A stretch of 48,212 nucleotides of DNA, from contig NEUU01000028.1 in assembly GCA_002304345.1 (NCBI GenBank), forward strand, positions 1 through 48,212, given 5' to 3'. Below, piece by piece: positions 15,101 through 22,871 of the stretch. This DNA is from Verrucomicrobia bacterium Tous-C9LFEB (GTDB lineage: Bacteria; Verrucomicrobiota; Verrucomicrobiia; Methylacidiphilales; UBA1321). Position 1 is the first letter of the stretch; each line of letters starts with the position of its first letter. A program made the translations under genes and the position numbers. Under the pieces are notes generated by a model. The model did not search any database. It had not been told where the DNA came from and worked only from the letters and a program-made list of their open reading frames with translations.

Positions 15101-15688
15101 ATGATGACCATATTACGTGCCCTCTGTCTGGCCATTCTGGCCTCCCTCACCCTCGCTCTGATCGGTTGCCAACACCAGGAATCGCCGGTAGTGACAACGC
15201 CTTCTGCCGACCCACTCGAAAACACCCTCTATCTGGACCTCGCCACCGGCCGCGTCGTCATCAAGCTCCGCCCCGACCTCGCCCCCAAGCACGTCGCCCG
15301 CATCAAGGAACTCGTCCGCAAGAAATTCTACGACGGACTCGTCTTCCACCGCGTCATCGGTGGCTTCATGGCCCAGACCGGCGATCCCCAAGGCACCGGC
15401 ATGGGCGGCTCCGGTCAGAAGCTTGCTGGAGAATTCACCAACACCCCCTTCGTCCGCGGCACCCTCGGCATGGCCCGCGCCTCCGACCCCAACAGCGGCG
15501 ACAGCCAATTCTTCATCTGCTTCGCCCCCGCCCCCTTCCTCAACGGCCAATACACCGTCTGGGGCGAAGTCACCAGCGGCATGGAATTCGTCGACCAGAT
15601 CAAGAAGGGCGACAGCGCCAACAACGGCTCCGTCACCGACCCCGACAAGATCGTGAAGATGCAAGTCGCCGCCGATGTGAAGAAGTAG
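15101..15688 (+). CDS. cyclophilin-type peptidyl-prolyl cis-trans isomerase, lipoprotein
   Basis: The 195-residue protein has a lipoprotein signal peptide with lipobox LIGC (Cys23), so it is probably anchored in the envelope. Residues 40-190 form a cyclophilin domain: FYDGLVFHRVIGGFMAQTGD contains the catalytic Arg (FHRV), followed by GTGMGG, GTLGMARA.DPNS and SQFFICFAP, then FLNGQYTVWGEV with the family's terminal strand. It catalyses proline isomerisation in periplasmic or outer-membrane protein folding. ATG 15101 and ATG 15104 are both possible starts. The REP element starting at 15700 lies right after it. Confidence 0.9.
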   Translation: MMTILRALCLAILASLTLALIGCQHQESPVVTTPSADPLENTLYLDLATGRVVIKLRPDLAPKHVARIKELVRKKFYDGLVFHRVIGGFMAQTGDPQGTGMGGSGQKLAGEFTNTPFVRGTLGMARASDPNSGDSQFFICFAPAPFLNGQYTVWGEVTSGMEFVDQIKKGDSANNGSVTDPDKIVKMQVAADVKK

Positions 15689-15699
15689 GCGCGTCACGA

Positions 15700-15826
15700 G
15701 ACCTCCGGTGGCTTCGGCGGGCGACAGCTTCCGGACAGGGGCTCGCGACCACGGGCCCTTGTTCCCGCCTGCGGTCGGAAATCCTCCGTAGTGCGCCCCC
15801 ATCCTCGACCATTCTCCCGCCGAAGA
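15700..15826. repeat. REP-type element, copy 1 (degenerate)
   Basis: It starts ACCTCCGGTGGCTTCGGCGG, shares the middle GCGACAGCTTCCGGA and GGGGCTCGCGACCACGGGC with copies at 16381 and 17389, and ends at CCCGCCGAAG. Compared with those copies, part of the left arm (TAGCCGAAGCCGG) and most of the right arm are missing. It lies upstream of the transposase gene. Confidence 0.65.
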
Positions 15827-15893
15827 TTCAGTTTCTGTGTAAGCATCAAATTTGGACTTGTCTGTGCCATGACCACTCGCCACGCTTTCGATC

Positions 15894-16361
15894 ATGCACG
15901 AGGGGTTGCATCAGCATCTGCGGCGATTGCCGGAAGTATGGGTGCACGAACCGGTCTATTTCATCACCACCTGTACTCATGACCGGCGACCGATCCTCGC
16001 GTCGGCCGAAATCGCGCAGATCCTTGTGAGCGAATGGCACTCCGCCGCCACGCGTCATGAATGGTTCGTCGGACGTTATGTCATTATGCCCGATCACATT
16101 CACATTTTGGCTCGTCCAACCGAAACCGCCAAGGATCTCTCCACCTTCATGAAACGCTGGAAAGAGTGGTCCGCAAAACGAATCAAATCCACCCTGTCAG
16201 CCATCGATCAAATCTGGCAGCATGAATTTTTCGATCATCTCGTGCGCGATTCCTCCCAACTCGAAAGCAAATGGGATTACATCCAGCAAAATCCCGTGCG
16301 CGCTGGCCTCGTCGCGCACGCCCGAGAGTGGCCGTACCAAGGTGAGATTCACACGTTTTGA
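15894..16361 (+). CDS. REP-associated tyrosine transposase (RAYT, IS200-like Y1)
   Basis: The 155-residue protein belongs to the Y1 HUH transposase superfamily. It opens with VYFITTCTHDRRP, holds the HUH metal site His68-Ile-His70 in MPDHIHILA, and has the probable catalytic Tyr129 in WDYIQQNPVRAGLV, a typical RAYT end. RAYTs are domesticated single-copy nucleases that cut and join REP palindromes rather than moving as an IS. This copy is flanked by REP-type elements at 15700-15826 and 16381-16551, with a third at 17389-17552. All key residues are present, so it may still be active. Confidence 0.85.
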   Translation: MHEGLHQHLRRLPEVWVHEPVYFITTCTHDRRPILASAEIAQILVSEWHSAATRHEWFVGRYVIMPDHIHILARPTETAKDLSTFMKRWKEWSAKRIKSTLSAIDQIWQHEFFDHLVRDSSQLESKWDYIQQNPVRAGLVAHAREWPYQGEIHTF

Positions 16362-16380
16362 GCGATTGAATTTCGACGAT

Positions 16381-16551
16381 GGACCTCCGGTGTAGCCGAA
16401 GCCGGTGGCTTCGGCGGGCGACAGCTTCCGGATAGGGGCTTGCGACCACGGGCTTTTTTCTCCGTCCGCATTTGAAAATCCACCGTAACGAGTCCCCATC
16501 CCTTGCCTTGCACCCGCCGAAGCCACCGGCTTCGGCTACACCCGGAGGTCC
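16381..16551. repeat. REP-type element, copy 2 (long inverted repeat)
   Basis: The left arm 16381-16418 and right arm 16513-16551 pair over 37-38 bp with a single extra base (core TGTAGCCGAAGCCGGTGGC). The ~95-bp centre contains GCGACAGCTTCCGGATAGGG and TCCGTCCGCATTTGAAAATC. It lies just after the RAYT gene and nearly fills the gap 16362-16663; the rest shows no gene. Confidence 0.8.
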
Positions 16552-16663
16552 GCAGCGTATGTCAGCAACTGAGTGCAGCGTCATGCTGACCGTGAAGATT
16601 GTAGCCTTCAGAACTTGTCTGTATCATGCCCGTGCGCACTGTCTGGAAACAACGCCCTAACCC

Positions 16664-17371
16664 ATGAGCCCCCTCCCCACCATTGGCCTCTACCCGATTC
16701 GCGGAGTGATTCAATGCTGCCACCTGCTCGTCGACGCTAATCGTCAAGCCGTCCTGATCGACACAGGCCTCATCGGCGAATTCTATTTACTGCGCCGCTT
16801 GCTCCGGCGACTGGACCTCAAACCCGAAGCCATTCAAGCGATCCTCCTCACCCACGGACATCTCGATCACACCAGCAACCTCGCCGCGATCCGTGAATGG
16901 ACCGGTGCCCCGCTCTACGCCCATCCCGACGAGCAACGACACATCGACGGCACCTATCCGTACCAAGGCGCGGCCCGATGGTGCGGGCGGATGGAATCAA
17001 TCGGTCGCACCATCCTGCGGTATCGGTCTGTCCCGATCGACCATGCGATTCAAGATGGAGTGAGCCTGCCATTCTGGGGCGGGCTTCAAGTCATCCACCT
17101 CCCCGGACATACCGCCGGGCATTGCGGCTTCTATTCCGCCTCGCACGATCTCCTCTTCTCCGGCGATCTCTTTGCCAGCTACTTCTTCTCCGTGCACCCG
17201 CCGCCTCCGATACTCAATAGCGAATCCGAACGTTTACTCCAGAGCTTCGCGCGCGTGGCGAAGTTGAATCCGCGCTGGATTCTCCCCAATCATTACGACT
17301 GGCCCAACCCCGAGCTTCATCGTCGACGATTTACCGCTCTCCAGAAACGCGAGAACAAATCCTCGCGGTGA
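16664..17371 (+). CDS. metallo-beta-lactamase-fold hydrolase
   Basis: The 235-residue protein has the full MBL metal site: THGHLDHTSN (HXHXDH), LPGHTAGHCG for the third His, SGDLFA for the bridging Asp and LPNHYD for the last His. The fold starts early (GLYPIRGVIQCCHLLVD, VLIDTG) and there is no signal peptide, so it is cytosolic. Such proteins hydrolyse thioesters, lactones or phosphodiesters; the sequence does not tell which, and glyoxalase II or quorum-lactonase-like roles are possible. It sits between two REP-type elements, so its transcript probably ends in a large hairpin. Confidence 0.85.
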   Translation: MSPLPTIGLYPIRGVIQCCHLLVDANRQAVLIDTGLIGEFYLLRRLLRRLDLKPEAIQAILLTHGHLDHTSNLAAIREWTGAPLYAHPDEQRHIDGTYPYQGAARWCGRMESIGRTILRYRSVPIDHAIQDGVSLPFWGGLQVIHLPGHTAGHCGFYSASHDLLFSGDLFASYFFSVHPPPPILNSESERLLQSFARVAKLNPRWILPNHYDWPNPELHRRRFTALQKRENKSSR

Positions 17372-17388
17372 GCTTTTGCTCTCACTCC

Positions 17389-17552
17389 GGACCTCCGGTG
17401 TAGCCGAAGCCGGTGGCTTCGGCGGGCGACAGCTTCCAGACAGGGGCTCGCGACAACGGGCTTATTTCTCCGTCCGCATTTGAAAATCCGCCGTAACGAG
17501 TCCCCATCCCTTACCTTGCACCCGCCGAAGCCACCGGCTTCGGCTACACCGG
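17389..17552. repeat. REP-type element, copy 3
   Basis: It shares the arms and the centre with copy 2 at 16381-16551 with only scattered differences (for example CCAGACAGGG for CCGGATAGGG). The left arm starts at 17389 (ACCTCCGGTGTAGCCGAAG); the right arm ends near 17552. Its close match to copy 2 suggests recent copying, consistent with the nearby RAYT. Confidence 0.8.
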
Positions 17553-17646
17553 ATTCCGCCCCCTCCCCCAAAAAATGTCGCGCACCTAGCTCACGTAGCC
17601 AACCTAAGACAAACGCTCCCGCGAAAAACGTCGTACAATCGGGTCC

Positions 17647-18189
17647 ATGAAAAAACCACTGCATCCCGAACTTGGCCTCGCCACGCGCAAGCTGCGCGGT
17701 GATGCCCGCATGGACCGCTGGCCCCTCGAAGAACGCAAACAGATCCTTCAATGGCTCGCCGATGGCGAATCCTTGCGCAATGTCGCCGCCAAGATTCATC
17801 ATCACTTTGGCAAACGCGTCCACTTCGCCACCGTGGGCAAATTCTACGCGCGCGAACGCAAGCGCGACCTCGCCGTCGATTTCCACGAGGTCTCCGACTT
17901 CTACCAGACCATGACCAGCCACGCCGCCCGGCACCCGATCAACTTCACCGAGGCGATGCAACTGGCCCTCGGCATGGAGTTCATGCGCGCGTACAGTGCC
18001 AATCGGCTTTCGCCCAACGATCTCCTCCGCTACTGCCAGGCCATTATCAAGCAGCGCCAGAACGAACTGCGCTCCGCCCGGCTTGGGCTGGAAGAGAAAC
18101 GTTTCGAGAGCTTGCGCCAACAATTTGAAATGCCGCCGGAAGGGGCGACACCGCCGCAATCGCCCGGCGACGCCAACAGTGTCGGTTGA
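17647..18189 (+). CDS. helix-turn-helix protein of unknown role (phage small-terminase/DUF3486-like)
   Basis: The 180-residue cytosolic protein has an N-terminal HTH-like region: WPLEERKQILQWLADGESL, then NVAAKIHHHFGKRVHFATVG as helix and recognition helix, followed by KFYARERKR. The remainder is helical (LRYCQAIIKQRQNELRSARLG). This pattern is remotely like DUF3486/Mu gp27 or small-terminase proteins, which recognise DNA, but no other phage gene is present. Similar stand-alone genes occur in several copies in verrucomicrobial genomes as I remember; this is not verified. After it, 18190-18399 holds an 8-bp inverted repeat (TATTAGAT/ATCTAATA) and no gene. Confidence 0.5.
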   Translation: MKKPLHPELGLATRKLRGDARMDRWPLEERKQILQWLADGESLRNVAAKIHHHFGKRVHFATVGKFYARERKRDLAVDFHEVSDFYQTMTSHAARHPINFTEAMQLALGMEFMRAYSANRLSPNDLLRYCQAIIKQRQNELRSARLGLEEKRFESLRQQFEMPPEGATPPQSPGDANSVG

Positions 18190-18399
18190 TTCTTGTAGCA
18201 GGTTGTCGACGCTATTTTTTTTATGATCGCGGCACTCAAGTTTTGTCCCCAGAATGTCGAAGTAGCGGGGAAGACCTTTACCGGGGGAACGTATTAGATC
18301 AGGGGGCGCCGCTTGCGCAAAATCGGGCATCGAATCTAATAGAACGAATCGAGGCAATTCCAGACTGGTCACAACTCGATCCATCTGATTAAGGTAACC

Positions 18400-19812
18400 A
18401 TGGAAACCATACGTATGAGCGCTCGCATCACGGCCACCGAAGAGAAAGCCAAACAGATCAATCTCGACTCCCGTTTCTACGGCACCTTTGCCGAGATCGG
18501 CGCCGGGCAGGAAGTGGCCCGCTGGTTCTTCCGCGTCGGCGGCGCGGCCGGCACCGTGGCGAAAAGCATGTCCGCTTACGACATGCAATTCAGCGACGCG
18601 ATTTACGGCAAGGGCGAACGCTACGTCTCGATGGATCGCCTCCACCACATGCTCGAGTACGAGTACGCGCTCATCATGGAACGGCTCAACGAAAAGCGCG
18701 GCGCCAAGTCCGCCTTCTTCGTCTTCGCCAATACCGTCTCCGCCCGCAATTACCTCGGCACGAACGAATGCCACGGCTGGCTCGGCATCAAGTTCCAGAT
18801 CCAGCCCAATGCGGAACCGAACTACGTCGTCATCCACGTCAACATGCTCGACAAGGAGAACGTTCAGCAGCAGGAAGCGCTCGGCATCATCGGCGTGAAC
18901 CTGATCCACAGCGCGTTCTACCTCCACAGCGAACCCGACCTCTTCATCACCGCGCTGCTCGACGGCCTCTCCAGCGCCCGCATCGAAGTGGACATGATCA
19001 AGTTCTACGGCCCCTATTTCGGCAATGTGGACAACCGCCTGATGGCCCTCAACCTCGTGCAGGAAGGGCTCACCGACGCCGCCCTGCTCGCCCCCACCGG
19101 CGAAGTCATCCAGCCCTCGGAATATTTCCACAAGAAGAACATCGTCATCGAGCGCGGCAGCTTCCGGCCCGTCACCTACGTGAATCTCGACATGCTCGAA
19201 ACCGCCCGCAAGGAGAGCGCCCCCAGCAATCCTCCCGACACCGACACGGTGGAAGTGATGGAAATCACCATGCGCAATCTGCTCGCCACGGGCGAGATCG
19301 ATCACCGCGATTTCCTCTCCCGCGCCGACTTGATCGGTGCCGTCGGCAAGGCCGTGCTCATCTCCAATTACGCGGAGTACTACCGCCTCGCGGCCTACCT
19401 CTGGCGTTACACGAAAAACCACATCAGCATCGTCGTCGGCATCCCGAACCTGCGGGAAATTCTCGACGAGAAATATTACCACACTCTCGAAGGCGGCATC
19501 CTCGAATCCTTTGGCCGCCTCTTCAAGAATGATCTGAAGCTCTACGTCTATCCGTTCCGCGATCCCTCCCTCGGCACCACCACCACCCTCAAGGACATGG
19601 ACGTGCCGAAGCACCTCTGCCACCTCTTCACCCACCTGCGCGAGAACGGCAGTGTCATGCCCATCACCGGCGCCAATCCCGCCTACGGTCACATCTTCTC
19701 CCGCAACGTCCTGGCCAAAATCCGCAGCGGCGAAGACGATTGGGAAACGATGGTTCCGCCCGAAGTCAGCAAGATCATCAAGGACCGCCACTACTTCGGC
19801 TATCAGGCCTAA
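18400..19812 (+). CDS. conserved 470-residue protein, function not established
   Basis: The start at 18400 has AAGG five to six bases upstream; ATG 18415 is an alternative. No signal peptide or membrane helix is visible. Conserved-looking blocks are FAEIGAGQEVARWFFRVGG, AYDMQFSDAIYGKGERYVS, SARNYLGTNECHGWLG and YYHTLEGGILESFGRLF. I recall similar proteins in cyanobacteria and Bacteroidetes with inconsistent names (including nicotinate-nucleotide adenylyltransferase), but I see no HXGH or ISSTXXR motif of that enzyme and do not adopt the name. It is cytosolic and apparently monocistronic, 78 bp before an ABC ATPase gene. Confidence 0.7.
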   Translation: METIRMSARITATEEKAKQINLDSRFYGTFAEIGAGQEVARWFFRVGGAAGTVAKSMSAYDMQFSDAIYGKGERYVSMDRLHHMLEYEYALIMERLNEKRGAKSAFFVFANTVSARNYLGTNECHGWLGIKFQIQPNAEPNYVVIHVNMLDKENVQQQEALGIIGVNLIHSAFYLHSEPDLFITALLDGLSSARIEVDMIKFYGPYFGNVDNRLMALNLVQEGLTDAALLAPTGEVIQPSEYFHKKNIVIERGSFRPVTYVNLDMLETARKESAPSNPPDTDTVEVMEITMRNLLATGEIDHRDFLSRADLIGAVGKAVLISNYAEYYRLAAYLWRYTKNHISIVVGIPNLREILDEKYYHTLEGGILESFGRLFKNDLKLYVYPFRDPSLGTTTTLKDMDVPKHLCHLFTHLRENGSVMPITGANPAYGHIFSRNVLAKIRSGEDDWETMVPPEVSKIIKDRHYFGYQA

Positions 19813-19890
19813 GTTGACACCCAAGTCGTTTCAACGAATGGCGCGGTCGACCGTTGACCAAACTGTCGAGCAAAGTTAACTTGAGGACTT

Positions 19891-20922
19891 ATGTCGCTTG
19901 CCATTGAGGTCAACGCCCTGACGAAGGCTTATCGCACTTACAAAAAAGAGCCCGGCTTCCTGGGTGCTGTCAAGGGTCTCTACAATCGTCAGTACGTGGA
20001 AACGCTCGCCGCCAACGCCGTCTCGTTCTCCGTGGAGGAAGGCAAGCTCGTCGGCTTCCTCGGCCCCAATGGCGCGGGCAAAACCACCGTGCTCAAGATG
20101 CTCTCCGGCCTGCTCTATCCCACCTCCGGCGAGGCCCGCGTGCTCGGCTTCGTGCCGTGGGAACGCAAGAACGCGTTCCGCCGCCAGTTCTCCATCGTGC
20201 TCGGCCAGAAGAATCAATTGTGGTGGGATTTGCCCGCCTCCGAATCGCTCGAGCTGAACCGCGTGATTTACGGACTCGAAAAAACCGCCGCGCAAAAGGT
20301 GATCGACGAATTGACCGCGCTGCTCGATGTGCGCGACAAGCTGCACATCATGGTCCGCGAACTCTCCCTCGGCGAGCGGATGAAAATGGAACTCATCGCC
20401 GCACTGTTGCACGAACCGAAGGTCCTCTTCCTCGACGAACCAACCATCGGCCTCGACGTCGTTTCGCAAAAGAAGGTACGGGAATTCCTGAAGCACTACA
20501 CCGCCGAGCGCAAGATCACGACGCTGCTGACCTCCCACTACATGCAGGACATTGAGGAACTTTGCGAACGCGTGATCATCATCGATCACGGCAAACTTTT
20601 CTTCGATGGCCCGCTGCAGCAAATCCTCGACCGCTTCGCGACGCACAAAATCGTGACGATCACGCGCCGCCAGGGATTGCCCACCGGCCACAGCTATGCC
20701 GGTTGGGGCGACGTGCTCGAGTTGAATGCGGAGCAGGTGCGCCTCCGCGTGCCCCGCGATCAAGTGGTCGCCGCCTGCCGCGAATTGCTGAGAGCCTTGC
20801 AAGCGGACGATATCAACATTGAGGAAGTACCGATCGAGGATGTCATCCGCGAAGTCTTCCTGAAGCAACAGGCGACCGAGTCTGCCTCCGCACCGGCCAC
20901 CCTCCTGAAGCAGAATTCGTAA
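19891..20922 (+). CDS. ABC-2-type exporter ATP-binding protein
   Basis: The 343-residue ATPase has a Walker A (GPNGAGKTT), Q-loop (LGQKNQLWWDLPASES), signature (LSLGERMKME, a variant of LSGGQ), Walker B (VLFLDEPTIGLD) and H-loop (LLTSHYMQDIEEL). It belongs to the NatA/YbhF-like group with a C-terminal ~90-residue extension (about 250-343). Such subunits power ABC-2 permeases exporting drugs, lipids or polysaccharides. No permease is next to it; the following gene is a binding protein of an import system. GAGG five bases before ATG 19891 supports the start. It is an orphan ATPase here. Confidence 0.85.
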   Translation: MSLAIEVNALTKAYRTYKKEPGFLGAVKGLYNRQYVETLAANAVSFSVEEGKLVGFLGPNGAGKTTVLKMLSGLLYPTSGEARVLGFVPWERKNAFRRQFSIVLGQKNQLWWDLPASESLELNRVIYGLEKTAAQKVIDELTALLDVRDKLHIMVRELSLGERMKMELIAALLHEPKVLFLDEPTIGLDVVSQKKVREFLKHYTAERKITTLLTSHYMQDIEELCERVIIIDHGKLFFDGPLQQILDRFATHKIVTITRRQGLPTGHSYAGWGDVLELNAEQVRLRVPRDQVVAACRELLRALQADDINIEEVPIEDVIREVFLKQQATESASAPATLLKQNS

Positions 20923-20974
20923 GCTCTTCATACAGAAGAAGCAAAGTCATAAGTAAATTCTTCGAGAAAATTAT

Positions 20975-21003
20975 TTGCATAATCCCTAGTTTGTCTATAG
21001 ATT
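20975..21003 (+). promoter_or_regulatory. putative promoter of the sulfate-binding-protein gene
   Basis: TTGCAT (20975-20980) and TAGATT (20998-21003) are 17 bp apart in a locally AT-rich stretch. An overlapping TATAGA at 20996 is another -10 possibility. The start codon is at 21022. Confidence 0.35.
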
Positions 21004-21021
21004 ATACAAAACAAACCGTTC

Positions 21022-22026
21022 ATGAAGATCAAATCCCTCCTTCTCCTCGTTGTCACCCTACTGCCTCTCACGACTGGTCAAGCGGCAGAAACGAAGAAAC
21101 TCCTCAACGTTTCCTACGATGTCACCCGCGAGTTTTACAAGGAGTACAACACCGCCTTCGCGGCGTATTGGAAACAGAAAAAAGGCGTCGACGTCACGGT
21201 CGATCAATCGCATGGCGGCTCCAGCAAACAGGCTCGCTCGATTCTGGATGGTTTACCCGCCGACGTGGCAACCATGAATCAGGAAACCGATATCGAGATT
21301 CTCGCCAAGGGCGGATTGGTGGCGGCCGACTGGAAAAAGAAATTCCCGAATGGCTCATCGCCCTATACCTCCACCATCGTGTTCCTCGTGCGCAAGGGGA
21401 ACCCGAAAGGCATCAAGGATTGGGATGATCTCGTGAAGCCCGGCATCGGCGTGATCGTGCCGAATCCGAAGACCTCCGGCAATGGACGTTACAGCTACCT
21501 GGCCGCTTGGGCGTTTGCGAGCGACAAGTTCGGCGGCGATGTGACCAAGATCAAGACCTTCGTGGGTGCGCTTTTCCACAACGTGCCGGTGCTCGATACG
21601 GGTGGGCGCGGTGCAACGACGAGCTTCGTCCAGAATGGTCTCGGCGATGTCTTGCTGACTTTCGAAAATGAAGTGCAGCAGATTTCCAAGGTGTTCAAGC
21701 CGGATCAATTCGATGTGGTGATTCCCTCCTCAAGCATTCTCGCCGAAGCGCCCGTCGCGGTGATCGACAAGAATGTGGACCGCGCCGGAACGCGCGAACT
21801 GGCCACGGCCTACCTGCAATATCTCTGGTCGGAGGAAGGACAGAAGCTGATCGCGAAGCAGTATTACCGTCCGCGCTCGGAAGCGGTGCTGAAAGCCAAT
21901 GCGGCTCTCTTCCCGGCCATCAAGCTGGTGAGTGTGGATTCGCTCGGCGGCTGGGAAAAACTGCAGAAGGAACACTTCAACGACGGAGGTCTCTTCGACC
22001 AGATTTACGTGCCCCAGAAACCGTAA
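21022..22026 (+). CDS. periplasmic sulfate/thiosulfate-binding protein
   Basis: The 334-residue protein has a Sec signal peptide (LLLLVVTLLPLTTGQAAE). The mature part is the sulfate-binding SBP type: LLNVSYDVTREFYKEYN, the HGGSSKQARS motif that contacts the oxyanion, PNPKTSGNGRYSYLAAWAFA, DTGGRGATTSF with FVQNGLGDVLLTFENE, and the C-terminal YYRPRSEAV. In Proteobacteria it works with CysTWA in sulfate import. Here no permease or ATPase of that type is adjacent (the upstream ATPase is of the exporter type), so its partners must lie elsewhere. Confidence 0.9.
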   Translation: MKIKSLLLLVVTLLPLTTGQAAETKKLLNVSYDVTREFYKEYNTAFAAYWKQKKGVDVTVDQSHGGSSKQARSILDGLPADVATMNQETDIEILAKGGLVAADWKKKFPNGSSPYTSTIVFLVRKGNPKGIKDWDDLVKPGIGVIVPNPKTSGNGRYSYLAAWAFASDKFGGDVTKIKTFVGALFHNVPVLDTGGRGATTSFVQNGLGDVLLTFENEVQQISKVFKPDQFDVVIPSSSILAEAPVAVIDKNVDRAGTRELATAYLQYLWSEEGQKLIAKQYYRPRSEAVLKANAALFPAIKLVSVDSLGGWEKLQKEHFNDGGLFDQIYVPQKP

Positions 22027-22041
22027 TCTGAAAACTCCATG

Positions 22042-22069
22042 ACATCCGCTTTCAAGCGAGAGCGGATGT
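22042..22069. terminator. hairpin between convergent genes
   Basis: Nine-bp arms ACATCCGCT (22042-22050) and AGCGGATGT (22061-22069) with a 10-base loop lie between the convergent ends of the sulfate-binding-protein gene and rsmA. There is no clear T-run, so termination strength is uncertain. Confidence 0.45.
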
Positions 22070-22073
22070 TACA

Positions 22074-22847
22074 TTACTGAGATTCCGGCGTCACTGCCGC
22101 CCATTCTTCGACCGTCAGCTCTTCGGCGCGGCGGGAATCGGTACCGCCGATCAGGTTGGAGAGTTTTTTGCGGCGCTGGGAGAATCCTTTTTTCACGAGC
22201 GCGCGAAACGCCTGGCGCTTTTCCGCCGCGACGAGCGGCTCGGCTCGGGCTTGCAAAATCACCACGGCCGATTCCACTTCCGGCTCGGGATAGAAAACGG
22301 TGTGGGGCAGTTTCTTGACGATCTCCACCGTGTACTCCGCTTGCACGATCACCGACAAGGCGCTGTAATCTTTCGTGCGCGGGGCGGTGGAAAGACGCTG
22401 GCCCAGCTCTTTTTGCAAGGCGAAGACCATGCGGCGCGGCGGTTGCGGCCAATCGAGCATGGTCATGATGAGCGGCGTGGAAACGTTGTAGGGCAGGTTG
22501 CCACAGACAACGGGGAAGTTTTCCTTCGCGCCGAGTTCCGGGAGCAGGTCGAGGGCGTCGCCCTCGCGCAGATCGAAATTCGAGAGATGATCAAAGCGTT
22601 CGCGCAAGATCGCCGCCAGTCCGCGATCTTTTTCCACGGCGACGAGTGGCGCTCCGGTCTGAAGAATGCCTTCTGTGATCGCGCCGAGTCCGGGCCCAAT
22701 CTCAAGCAATCGCGCTCCGGAGACAGGTTGGATCTGGTCGACAATCCAACGGCACATGTTCTGGTCGTGGAGAAAATTCTGGCCGAATTGTTTCAGCGGA
22801 CGCAATCCCCTATCGGCCAGGAGGTGCTTGATCTCGGACAGCGTCAT
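22074..22847 (-). CDS. rsmA: 16S rRNA dimethyladenosine transferase RsmA (KsgA)
   Basis: The 257-residue enzyme dimethylates two adenosines in helix 45 of 16S rRNA. It shows the family motifs: QFGQNFLHDQNM at the N-terminus, the SAM-binding LLEIGPGLGAIT, VAVEKDRGLA, DALDLLP, the catalytic NLPYNVSTPL (N-L-P-Y) and PEPEVESAVV, with a C-terminal basic domain RRKKLSNLIGG. It follows the phosphatase-like gene by 24 bp in the same direction. No Shine-Dalgarno is clear. Loss of this enzyme is known to give kasugamycin resistance in E. coli. Confidence 0.95.
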   Translation of the reverse strand: MTLSEIKHLLADRGLRPLKQFGQNFLHDQNMCRWIVDQIQPVSGARLLEIGPGLGAITEGILQTGAPLVAVEKDRGLAAILRERFDHLSNFDLREGDALDLLPELGAKENFPVVCGNLPYNVSTPLIMTMLDWPQPPRRMVFALQKELGQRLSTAPRTKDYSALSVIVQAEYTVEIVKKLPHTVFYPEPEVESAVVILQARAEPLVAAEKRQAFRALVKKGFSQRRKKLSNLIGGTDSRRAEELTVEEWAAVTPESQ

Positions 22848-22871
22848 GTGACTTCGTGCGTCGGGTAAGGA

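Noticed and set aside
15894..17552. A complete composite transposon bracketed by the REP elements
   Set aside because: The protein is of the single-copy RAYT type, the arms differ between copies 1 and 2, and no target-site duplication was evident.
17317..19824. 835-codon open frame on the minus strand
   Set aside because: It crosses three plus-strand genes and two intergenic repeats with an odd composition; it is a shadow of GC-rich codon use.
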